From contig JBDTOR010000167.1 in NCBI GenBank assembly GCA_039933175.1, forward strand, positions 1-5,116: a DNA stretch of 5,116 bases. Reading direction: 5' to 3'. The position numbers and the translations under genes are program-made. Source of the stretch: Hyphomicrobium_A sp039933175 (lineage in GTDB: Bacteria; Pseudomonadota; Alphaproteobacteria; Rhizobiales; Hyphomicrobiaceae). The notes below the pieces were generated by a model. It did not search any database. It saw only the letters and a program-made list of their open reading frames with translations, and was not told where the DNA came from. Position 1 is the first letter of the stretch; every line of letters begins with the position of its first letter. Shown in pieces: positions 1 to 5,116 of the stretch.

Positions 1-3
1 AAC

Positions 4-30
4 CGCGAGGCCGCCTAGAGCGGCTTCGCG
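4..30. repeat. 11-bp inverted repeat, hairpin after bactofilin
   Basis: CGCGAGGCCGC (4-14) and GCGGCTTCGCG (20-30) form an 11-bp stem with a five-base loop. One pair (9/25) is G-U when read on the plus strand and C-A on the minus strand. It contains the TAG that would end the frame-corrected bactofilin. On the minus strand the stem is followed by GGTT and then the window edge, so a T-tract cannot be judged. It may be a transcription terminator for bactofilin or for a gene entering from the left. Confidence 0.4.
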
Positions 31-63
31 TTCGTCGTCTGCGCCTTGGAGTTGCCGCCGGCC
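15..63 (-). other. probable out-of-frame 3' extension of the bactofilin gene
   Basis: Directly after the bactofilin stop (TAA, 66-64), the +1 frame stays open to a TAG at 17-15. The 16 codons from 65 to 18 all end in G or C and encode KAGGNSKAQTTNAKPL, a Lys/Asn/Thr-rich low-complexity tail of the kind bactofilins often carry. The other two frames show no such bias (9 of 16 in the bactofilin frame). Removing one base from the four-base homopolymer at 79-82 joins this tail to the upstream protein as ...EAQGAPTAKAGG.... I infer an indel or base-call error rather than a separate gene. A real natural frameshift cannot be excluded. Confidence 0.55.
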
Positions 64-534
64 TTAGCCGTAGGCGCGCCCCTGGGCTTCCTGTGTGGCG
101 AACTGCGGGGCCACTTCTTCCGGATTGGCGACCTTGCGTGCGCGGCCGTCGAAGCTGGCGCCCTGCTCGATGGTCAGCTGCTGGCTGTGGATGTCGCCCT
201 CGACCTGGGCGCTCGGATGCAGCACGACGTTGGCGCCCAGAATGGCCCCATTCACCTGGCCGAATACGCGGACGCTATCGGCGGCAATCGAGCCCTTGAT
301 GAAGGCCTGCTCGCCGACGATCAGCTCGGAGCAATGCAGGTCGGCCTCGATGGCGCCGTTTACGCGCAACGAACCTTTACAGCGGACGGTGATGGACTGT
401 CCTTCGATGGACATATCGTTGCCGATGACCGACTCGCCGGGGCGCGACTGCGAACCGGTGACGGACGGCAGCGTTGTGACATCGGCAGCAACGACGGTGA
501 GCGTTTTGGCATCGTGCTTACGCTGGAACACCAT
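64..534 (-). CDS. bactofilin family cytoskeletal protein
   Basis: This is a small polymer-forming protein of the bactofilin (DUF583) family, which assembles without nucleotide into filaments that scaffold envelope or cell-shape proteins at the inner face of the membrane. As read, it is 156 residues. A variable, Ser/Thr-rich N-terminal tail (about 1-33) leads into the right-handed beta-helix core (about 34-135), seen as short Gly/Val/Ile repeats such as VIGNDMSIEG, GSLRVNGAIEADL, GSIAADSVRVFGQVNGAILG and AQVEGDIHSQQLTI. A charged tail follows. I chose the ATG at 534 because GAGGGAG lies about 7 bases upstream; the ATG at 555 would add seven residues but has only a weak ribosome site. The gene is divergent from pcm. 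The C-terminus looks frameshifted: dropping one G from the GGGG run at 82-79 gives a 172-residue protein ending at 15. The family is clear; the exact partner and role cannot be read from the sequence. Confidence 0.92.
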   Translation of the reverse strand: MVFQRKHDAKTLTVVAADVTTLPSVTGSQSRPGESVIGNDMSIEGQSITVRCKGSLRVNGAIEADLHCSELIVGEQAFIKGSIAADSVRVFGQVNGAILGANVVLHPSAQVEGDIHSQQLTIEQGASFDGRARKVANPEEVAPQFATQEAQGRAYG

Positions 535-593
535 GACTATTCTCCCTCGGCTCATGATCCGCCCGCAGGAGGGCGCGCCGACGTGGTGGAATT

Positions 594-1352
594 ATGATGA
601 ATGGGCAACCAAATGAGCCCCCGACCTCTTCCGCACCGCTGCGACGGTTGCTCGCCTCCTGCCATATCGCGGGCGCCGGCATGAGCATCGCCGACGAATT
701 TCGCGCCTCTGAACGCCAAAAGATGGTGGAGGAGATCGTTGCGCTGGCGGGCGTCGCCGGGGAGACGGGACGGGGTGGGGTCGATGCGCGCGTGCTTGAA
801 GCGATGCGCCAGGTTCCGCGCCACGAGTTCGTGCCGGGCGTCCAGAAGCGGCTCGCCTACCGCAACCGGCCGCTGCCCATCGGCGCCGGCCAGACCATCT
901 CGCAGCCCTATATCGTCGCGCTCATGACCGATCTCCTAGAACTCAGCCCAGGCGACAGGGTGCTCGAGATCGGCACCGGTTGCGGCTATCAGTCGGCCGT
1001 GCTGGCGGAACTGGCCGGAAGGGTCCACAGCATCGAGATCATCGGCAACCTCGGGCACGCGGCGGCGCTGACCTTGGCGCGCCTCGGCTATGGGAATGTC
1101 GAAACCCGCATCGGCGACGGCTATGCCGGCTGGCCGGATGCGGCACCCTTCGACGCCATCATCGTCACCGCGGCGCCAGACCACATTCCGCCGGCCCTCG
1201 TCGCGCAGCTCAAGCCGGGCGGCCGGCTGGTCATCCCGGTCGGCACGCTGGCGCAGGAATTGATGGTGGTGCGCAAGGACGCCGACGGTGCGACGCTCAA
1301 CGAGACCATCGTGCCCGTGCGCTTCGTCCCCCTGACGCGCGAAACGGATTAG
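594..1352 (+). CDS. pcm: protein-L-isoaspartate O-methyltransferase
   Basis: This cytosolic enzyme transfers a methyl group from S-adenosylmethionine to isoaspartyl residues in damaged proteins, allowing their return to aspartate. The family hallmarks are all present: GQTISQPYIVALMTDLLEL (residues 99-117), the SAM-binding motif I RVLEIGTGCGYQSAVLAEL (122-140), an acidic motif after strand 2 (HSIEII, 145-150), FDAIIVTAAPDHIPPAL (186-202), LKPGGRLVIPVG (206-217) and the C-terminal RFVPLTR (243-249). The open frame gives 252 residues, longer than the usual 210-225. The first 29 residues show no family features. Tandem ATGs at 594 and 597 follow a modest GGTGGA, whereas the ATG at 681 (223 residues, MSIADEFR...) fits family length better but has no clear ribosome site. 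The gene is divergent from bactofilin and convergent with the gene ending at 1587; a structured repeat lies just downstream. Product certain, start uncertain. Confidence 0.95.
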   Translation: MMNGQPNEPPTSSAPLRRLLASCHIAGAGMSIADEFRASERQKMVEEIVALAGVAGETGRGGVDARVLEAMRQVPRHEFVPGVQKRLAYRNRPLPIGAGQTISQPYIVALMTDLLELSPGDRVLEIGTGCGYQSAVLAELAGRVHSIEIIGNLGHAAALTLARLGYGNVETRIGDGYAGWPDAAPFDAIIVTAAPDHIPPALVAQLKPGGRLVIPVGTLAQELMVVRKDADGATLNETIVPVRFVPLTRETD

Positions 1353-1370
1353 TGGCTGCTTGAACACTTC

Positions 1371-1550
1371 ACCTCTCCCATCATGGCGAAGCCATGCTCT
1401 GCATGGACGGGAGAGGTCGGCCGTCGTTCGCAGAATGACGGCCGGGTGAGGGGATGTTTGTTATCAGGCTCGTGCCGGCTTGAGAGGTTGCAACCCCTCA
1501 CCCGGAAGCTCATTTTACATTCGCTTCCGACCTCTCCCGCCGGGAGAGGT
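1371..1550. repeat. two inverted units of a structured intergenic palindromic repeat
   Basis: This fills most of the gap between the convergent pcm and exported-protein genes. Unit A (1371-1453) reads ACCTCTCCC, a 29-base core, GGGAGAGGTCGG, a 21-base core, then CCGGGTGAGGGG. Unit B (1494-1550) is the same layout on the minus strand, with a 3-base first core and again a 21-base second core. The conserved blocks match exactly: 1409-1420 is the reverse complement of 1527-1538, and 1442-1453 of 1494-1505. Local hairpins are 1418-1444 (12 bp, three-base loop), 1503-1529 (7 bp) and 1530-1550 (9 bp, three-base loop). A 10-bp palindrome, GGTTGCAACC, sits at 1486-1495. There is no T-tract, so it is not a standard Rho-independent terminator, but each flanking gene reads into one forward unit. 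Repeats with these blocks are common between genes in rhizobial-type genomes. I see no coding sequence. Confidence 0.88.
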
Positions 1551-1586
1551 GGCCGTAGCGCAAACAGGCCCGAAGCCGCGGACGCG

Positions 1587-1982
1587 TCACTCCCACGTCC
1601 ACGATAGGTCTGTCTGCTTGTAGTCGAAGGCGCGCTCGGGGGCCTTCTCGTCGTTCATGTCGATCTCCGCGCTGTTCTGATCGTAGAGATGCACCGTGCC
1701 GTCGATGTGCAGCTTGCGGCTGCCGATCTCGCAGTCGAAGGGCACCGCCCGCGCGCCGCCGAGCTCGGCCCATTGCCCACCGAACCGAGCCCCGTCGCAG
1801 ATCACCGCGTCGGCTTTCAGCTTCTGCTTGTCCAGTTCGGCGTTGATCTCGCCGATCAGCTTGGCGTTGTCCTTGAGCTGATCCATCACCTCGTTCAGCG
1901 GGATGCTGCCACCGGCATAGGCCGTGCTGATGTGCAGTAGCAGCAAGGTGCAAAGGGCGAAGGTTGTGTGGAGGGTGCGCAT
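1587..1982 (-). CDS. small exported protein of unknown function
   Basis: I do not recognise this protein. It is 131 residues. The N-terminus is a classical Sec signal peptide: basic start (MRTLH), a hydrophobic stretch at about 8-18 rich in Leu, and a likely signal peptidase I site after STAYA (19-23), leaving about 108 residues in the periplasm or outside. Cys11 lies inside the hydrophobic stretch and is not a lipobox. The mature part opens with a charged, probably helical segment (about 30-57, NEVMDQLKDNAKLIGEINAEL) and continues as a probably beta-rich domain holding two cysteines, Cys62 and Cys84, which could form a disulfide. The C-terminus is acidic and aromatic (DLSWTWE). The ATG at 1982 is chosen because it begins the signal peptide; no good ribosome site precedes it. 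It lies downstream of the trxA terminator and so probably has its own promoter. The open frame upstream of 1982 overlaps trxA out of frame and is not coding. Confidence 0.75.
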   Translation of the reverse strand: MRTLHTTFALCTLLLLHISTAYAGGSIPLNEVMDQLKDNAKLIGEINAELDKQKLKADAVICDGARFGGQWAELGGARAVPFDCEIGSRKLHIDGTVHLYDQNSAEIDMNDEKAPERAFDYKQTDLSWTWE

Positions 1983-2010
1983 ACGGCAGCTTAGCAGCCC
2001 CGCGCGTAGC

Positions 2011-2047
2011 CCGAAAACGAAAAGGCCCCGCGCTGGCGGGGCCTTCG
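2011..2047 (-). terminator. Rho-independent terminator of trxA
   Basis: On the minus strand AAGGCCCCGC, loop CAGC and GCGGGGCCTT form a perfect 10-bp GC-rich stem (2045-2022), immediately followed by TTTTCGTTTTC. It begins 23 bases after the trxA stop. This is a clear intrinsic terminator in the trxA direction. On the plus strand the stem is preceded by A-runs and followed by CGAATT, so it should not work the other way. It separates trxA from the exported-protein gene starting at 1982. Confidence 0.92.
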
Positions 2048-2068
2048 AATTGACTGAGCCGATTGGCG

Positions 2069-2392
2069 TCAGGCGACCGAGGAGTTGATCCAGTCCTCGA
2101 GCTTCTTCTTCTGCACCAGGGCGCCGGTGTGCTGCGCCGTGACCTGCCCGTTCTTGAACAGGATCAGCGTCGGCATGGCGCGGATGCCGTACTTGCCGGT
2201 CACGCCAGGGTTCTGGTCGACGTCGAGCTTCACGACCTTGAGCTTGCCTTCCATCTCCTTGGCGACCTGTTCGAGCGCCGGGGCCATGGCCTTGCAGGGG
2301 CCGCACCATTCCGCAAAAAAGTCCACGAGAACCGGTTCCGTGGACTTCAAAACCTCCTGCTCGAAGGTGTTGTCGGAGACTGCATTCGCCAT
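2069..2392 (-). CDS. trxA: thioredoxin 1
   Basis: This is a complete 107-residue cytosolic thioredoxin, the usual length for TrxA. It passes electrons from NADPH via thioredoxin reductase to disulfides of ribonucleotide reductase, methionine sulfoxide reductases, peroxiredoxins and other partners. The active site is DFFAEWCGPCKAMAP (residues 24-38, redox Cys30 and Cys33). The cis-proline is in RAMPT (Pro74) and the buried Asp is Asp24 (VLVDFF). LKVVKLDVDQNPG and LILFKNG match the core strands, and the conserved Gly90 is present. There is no signal peptide. The ATG at 2392 is preceded by AAAGGAG eight bases away, an excellent ribosome site, so the in-frame TTG at 2482 is rejected. It follows addA by 64 bases on the same strand, the arrangement usual in alphaproteobacteria. 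A probable own promoter overlaps the addA end, and a strong terminator follows. Confidence 0.98.
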   Translation of the reverse strand: MANAVSDNTFEQEVLKSTEPVLVDFFAEWCGPCKAMAPALEQVAKEMEGKLKVVKLDVDQNPGVTGKYGIRAMPTLILFKNGQVTAQHTGALVQKKKLEDWINSSVA

Positions 2393-2407
2393 GAGTTTTT
2401 CTCCTTT
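2393..2407 (-). promoter_or_regulatory. strong ribosome binding site of trxA
   Basis: AAAGGAG followed by an eight-base A-rich spacer (AAAAACTC) precedes the ATG at 2392. It is the best ribosome site in the window. It fixes the trxA start, agrees with the conserved N-terminus of the protein, and suggests high translation independent of addA. Confidence 0.85.
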
Positions 2408-2453
2408 GGATGCGCGGGGGCCGCGGCAGCGGACCGGCACCTCTTCGAGCGGG

Positions 2454-2482
2454 AAGTTAGGAATGACCCCCGCTAGCGTCAA
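2454..2482 (-). promoter_or_regulatory. candidate housekeeping promoter of trxA inside the addA end
   Basis: On the minus strand, TTGACG (2482-2477) matches five of six bases of the -35 consensus. Exactly 17 bases further lies TAACTT (2459-2454), a weak -10 (three of six) whose first three bases are the addA stop codon. Predicted transcription start is near 2447, giving a leader of about 55 bases before trxA. Alphaproteobacterial promoters often keep the -35 TTGAC better than the -10, so this is plausible but unproven. Confidence 0.4.
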
Positions 2483-5116
2483 GGTAACTTACGTCGAGAT
2501 CCCAAACACGTTCGGTGTATTCGTCTAACAGCGCATCGGGGATGGGCATGATTCGCGGCCCGTCCGTCCATAGCAGCGCAGTCTTAATGACGCGGCCTGC
2601 ATAAATTTCGCGCAGCGCCAGGCGGTAGGCGGCGAGCTGGAATAGATAAGCCGCTGCAACCTGTTCCACCTTGGTGGGCGGCGGGCGGTTGGTCTTGTAG
2701 TCGACGATAAGCACTTCATCGCCGAGGTCGACCAGGCGATCGAGCTGGCCGATGAGCTTCAGGGGCGGTCCCTTGCGCTTCGGGTTGGCGATCAGGGCGA
2801 CGATCGGCACCTCGGCGCGGCTGCGCGGGCCGAACAACGGCGCGAATTGCGCACTTTGCAAAATGGCGAGCGTCTCGGCGGCGATGCTTTTGCGCGCCGC
2901 TGGCGAAAGCGCTTCGCCGCGCGCCGCGAGATAGCCGGATGCGGCCTTGGCCCAGCTCTCGGGGGCGAGCGTCGGCAGGTGCTGCAACAGGGCGTGGGTC
3001 AGCGTGCCGCGCAGGAAGCGATGGTCGGTCGATTGCGCAGCCGGCGGCGGCGCCGGCGGCTCCTCGTCCGCCGCGCGGCGGCGCGAGGGCTGCTCGACCA
3101 GCGGCTCGCCGGTCTCGTCGGGGGCGTAGGCTTCGAGGCGCGAGGGCGCGAGGGGAACCGACAGCGCCACCTCGCGCGGCGCCGGCCGGCTGAACCACGG
3201 TGGCGGCGCGGAGGCGGCAGCGCCTTGCTTCTGGCTGCTGTCGCGCGGCTTGGGGTGGGCGGCCTGCGGCTCGGCGATGCGTCGGACCTTGGCGCCGGCG
3301 TGCCCTTCGGCGTCCTTTAGCTGGTCGCCGAGCGCGGTGCTGATCAGCTCGTACCAGCACCCGGCCGACTGCCCGTTCTTGCCTTCGAAGCCGGCGATGT
3401 ACAGCCGGTCGCGCGCCCGTGTCATGGCGACGTACAGCAGCCGGTTGCGCTCCTCGGTCTCGCGGAGCGTGCGCTTCTGCTTGGCGGCGTTGATGGCGGC
3501 ATGGCCGCTGGTGCCCTTCACGCTCCACACGAACGGCTTGCCGTCGGCACCGTCCGGCAGCGCCAGGCAATCGAGCTCGAACAGCGTTGCTACCGGCCCG
3601 CCGGTTGCCGTGGAGCAGGTGTCGGGCAGGAACACGATCGGCGCCTCGAGGCCCTTGGCGCCGTGCACGGTCATCACGCGCACCTCGTTGCGCCCGTGCT
3701 CCATGTCGCGCTTCACCTCGCGGTCGGCTTCGCGCAGGTAGGCGAGGAAGCCGGTGAGCGAGGGCGGCGCGGCATCGTCGTAGCTCAGCGCCAGGTTGAG
3801 GAACTCATCGATCGGGTCGGCGGCTTCCGGGCCGAGCCGCGCGAGCAGCTTGGCGCGGCCGCCTTCGCGATCGAGGATCGAGGCGAAGAACTCGAACGGC
3901 GGCACGAAGTCGGCGCGCGAGCGCCAGCGCTTCAACGTATCGGCGGCGGAGCGGAAGCGCGTATTGTCGTCGGCGTGGTCGATCAGCGACTTCCACAGCA
4001 TGCCCTTGCGGCCGACGGCGAGGGCCATGAGGTCGTCGTCGTCCAAACCGATGAGCGGGCTCTTGAGCACCTCGGCGAGCGACAGGTCGTCCTCGGGCAG
4101 CGTCAGGAAATCGCCGAGCGAGAGCAGGTCCTCGACGGCGATCTGGTCGCTGAGGCGCAGGCGGTCGGCACCGGCGACGTCGATTTTCAGCGCCTTCAGC
4201 GCGGCCACCATCGGGCCGGCAAATGGACGCCGCTTGCGCACCAGGATGAGAATGTCGCCCGCCGTGACCGGGCGCCCCTCCGAGGCCAGCATCTCGCCAT
4301 TGTCGAGCCAGCCGCGGATGGTTGCCGCAATGCGCTCGGCCAGCCGCTCGGCCGGCGCGCGCGCCGCCTCCTCTTCCAGCGGGGTCCAAGCATCGACGTT
4401 GGGCGCGTCGTCCGCCACCTCGGTCGGCCACACTTCGACGAGGCCGCCGTGCCCCATGCGGTGCACGCCATGGCGCACGATGTCGGCCGCCGCCGTCAGG
4501 CCCGGCGTGCGGCTGCGATCGGCGAACACGGCGTCGACCGCGGCGAGCACCGGCGACACGGTGCGGAACGACAAATCGAGCGGAATGCGCTGCCAGTTGA
4601 GTCCGGCGGCTCGCGCCATGTCGGCGAAGGCGCGGCCCATGGCATCGAACTGGGCAAGGTCGGCCCCCTGGAAGCTGTAGATCGACTGCTTTTCATCGCC
4701 GACGACGAACAGCGTGCGCACCTCGCTGCGCGCCCCGGCGTCGCTGAAGAATTCGGCCGCCAGCGATTTGACGATCTGCCATTGCTCGGGGCTCGTGTCC
4801 TGCGCCTCGTCGACGAGGATGTGGTCGATGCCGCGGTCGAGCTTAAACATCACCCACGCGGCCAGTTCCTGGCCGCCGAGCAGGTAGACGCTCTTGGCGA
4901 TCAGGTCCTCGTAGTCGAGGGCGGCGCGGCGCGCTTTCGCCAGCGTGTAGCGCTGCAGCACGGCGCCGGCGAGCCGATGCAGCGCGATCGTCGCGTCGAT
5001 GGCGCGCAGGCCACGGCGCTCCTCGATAAGCCCCATGAACTGCGCCTGTGCCATCCCGGCGGCGGCGTCGATGTCCGCGTGCTGGTTGGCAAGGCCCTTG
5101 GTCATCAGGCTCTTGC
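2457..5116 (-). CDS. addA: double-strand break repair helicase-nuclease AddA, C-terminal part (5' end outside window)
   Basis: AddA pairs with AddB to unwind and resect DNA ends, loading recombination at Chi-like sites. The 882 residues counted from the Met at 5105 are an internal part of the protein: the frame stays open to the window edge, and the Walker A motif and roughly the first quarter of a usual ~1150-residue AddA are missing. Visible UvrD-like motifs, in order: Walker B ILVDEAQDTSPEQW (96-109), GDEKQSIYSFQGAD (136-149), LDLSFRT (176-182), VRVMTVHGAKGLEAPIVF (475-492) and LLYVAMTRARDRLYI (556-570). After a Pro/Ala-rich linker (about 610-695) comes the RecB-type nuclease: GTLTHALLQHL (His704), RAEVPI (Glu765), IGQLDRL (Asp789), IVDYKTNR (Asp802, Lys804) and FQLAAYRLAL (822-831). 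All nuclease residues are kept, which separates it from UvrD or PcrA. trxA follows after 64 bases; addB is expected upstream, outside the window. Confidence 0.97.
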   Translation of the reverse strand, partial: KSLMTKGLANQHADIDAAAGMAQAQFMGLIEERRGLRAIDATIALHRLAGAVLQRYTLAKARRAALDYEDLIAKSVYLLGGQELAAWVMFKLDRGIDHILVDEAQDTSPEQWQIVKSLAAEFFSDAGARSEVRTLFVVGDEKQSIYSFQGADLAQFDAMGRAFADMARAAGLNWQRIPLDLSFRTVSPVLAAVDAVFADRSRTPGLTAAADIVRHGVHRMGHGGLVEVWPTEVADDAPNVDAWTPLEEEAARAPAERLAERIAATIRGWLDNGEMLASEGRPVTAGDILILVRKRRPFAGPMVAALKALKIDVAGADRLRLSDQIAVEDLLSLGDFLTLPEDDLSLAEVLKSPLIGLDDDDLMALAVGRKGMLWKSLIDHADDNTRFRSAADTLKRWRSRADFVPPFEFFASILDREGGRAKLLARLGPEAADPIDEFLNLALSYDDAAPPSLTGFLAYLREADREVKRDMEHGRNEVRVMTVHGAKGLEAPIVFLPDTCSTATGGPVATLFELDCLALPDGADGKPFVWSVKGTSGHAAINAAKQKRTLRETEERNRLLYVAMTRARDRLYIAGFEGKNGQSAGCWYELISTALGDQLKDAEGHAGAKVRRIAEPQAAHPKPRDSSQKQGAAASAPPPWFSRPAPREVALSVPLAPSRLEAYAPDETGEPLVEQPSRRRAADEEPPAPPPAAQSTDHRFLRGTLTHALLQHLPTLAPESWAKAASGYLAARGEALSPAARKSIAAETLAILQSAQFAPLFGPRSRAEVPIVALIANPKRKGPPLKLIGQLDRLVDLGDEVLIVDYKTNRPPPTKVEQVAAAYLFQLAAYRLALREIYAGRVIKTALLWTDGPRIMPIPDALLDEYTERVWDLDVSYLDASGGHS

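Noticed and set aside
46..616. Plus-strand open frames of 173-183 codons opposite bactofilin
   Set aside because: They mirror the bactofilin gene, resemble no family, and arise from the GC-rich codon pattern of the true gene.
1371..1550. CRISPR array
   Set aside because: The repeated blocks are inverted rather than direct, there are only two units, and the cores are self-complementary.
1383..1607. 74-codon plus-strand open frame in the pcm downstream gap
   Set aside because: It translates the palindromic repeat itself and runs into the opposite gene, with no ribosome site or family resemblance.
2049..2054. TTGACT on the plus strand as a -35 element for an antisense trxA transcript
   Set aside because: No -10-like sequence lies 16-18 bases downstream.
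1983..2309. N-terminal extension of the 1587-1982 frame, giving a 240-residue protein
   Set aside because: The extension overlaps trxA out of frame, is Arg/Gly-rich shadow sequence, crosses the trxA terminator, and would bury a good signal peptide in mid-protein.
2393..2482. Longer trxA starting at the TTG at 2482
   Set aside because: The extra 30 residues do not resemble thioredoxin and overlap the addA end, while the ATG at 2392 has a near-perfect ribosome site and the conserved N-terminus.
3796..4680. 294-codon plus-strand open frame inside addA, and similar antisense or Arg-rich frames at 2716-3570 and 3805-4431
   Set aside because: They are low-complexity Ser/Arg/Ala shadows of the addA reading frame, which carries all the helicase and nuclease motifs.

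Overview
This window looks like ordinary chromosomal DNA from a GC-rich alphaproteobacterium, most likely of the order Hyphomicrobiales (Rhizobiales). The grounds are the strong G/C preference at third codon positions, an AddA-type (rather than RecB-type) repair helicase-nuclease followed directly by trxA, and an intergenic palindromic repeat of the ACCTCTCCC / CCGGGTGAGGGG type that is familiar from rhizobial-type genomes. Genus level cannot be decided from the sequence alone.

Layout, left to right. A bactofilin gene (minus strand, reading left) and pcm, a protein-L-isoaspartate O-methyltransferase (plus strand), are divergent and share a very short intergenic region at about 535-593. pcm converges on a small minus-strand gene for an unrecognised exported protein (1587-1982). 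The 234 bases between these two stops hold two inverted copies of a structured repeat (1371-1550). To the right are trxA (thioredoxin, 2069-2392) with a textbook Rho-independent terminator, and the C-terminal three quarters of addA (2457 to beyond the window edge), all on the minus strand. Transcription therefore runs addA -> trxA -> terminator -> exported protein gene. There are no rRNA, tRNA, CRISPR, insertion sequence or phage features, and no stretch of more than 300 bases without a gene.

Functionally these are housekeeping genes: AddA (with AddB, presumably just outside the window) processes double-strand breaks for recombination, TrxA supplies cytosolic disulfide reduction, Pcm repairs or marks aged proteins, and bactofilin is a polymerising cytoskeletal or cell-envelope scaffold. 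They do not form one pathway. I found no new defence, mobile or biosynthetic system. The two observations most worth checking are a probable one-base frameshift at the 3' end of the bactofilin gene, where 16 in-frame codons with only G/C third positions continue past the annotated stop, and the tail-to-tail pair of repeat units, whose 21-base cores differ in sequence but both fold, which suggests conserved structure.
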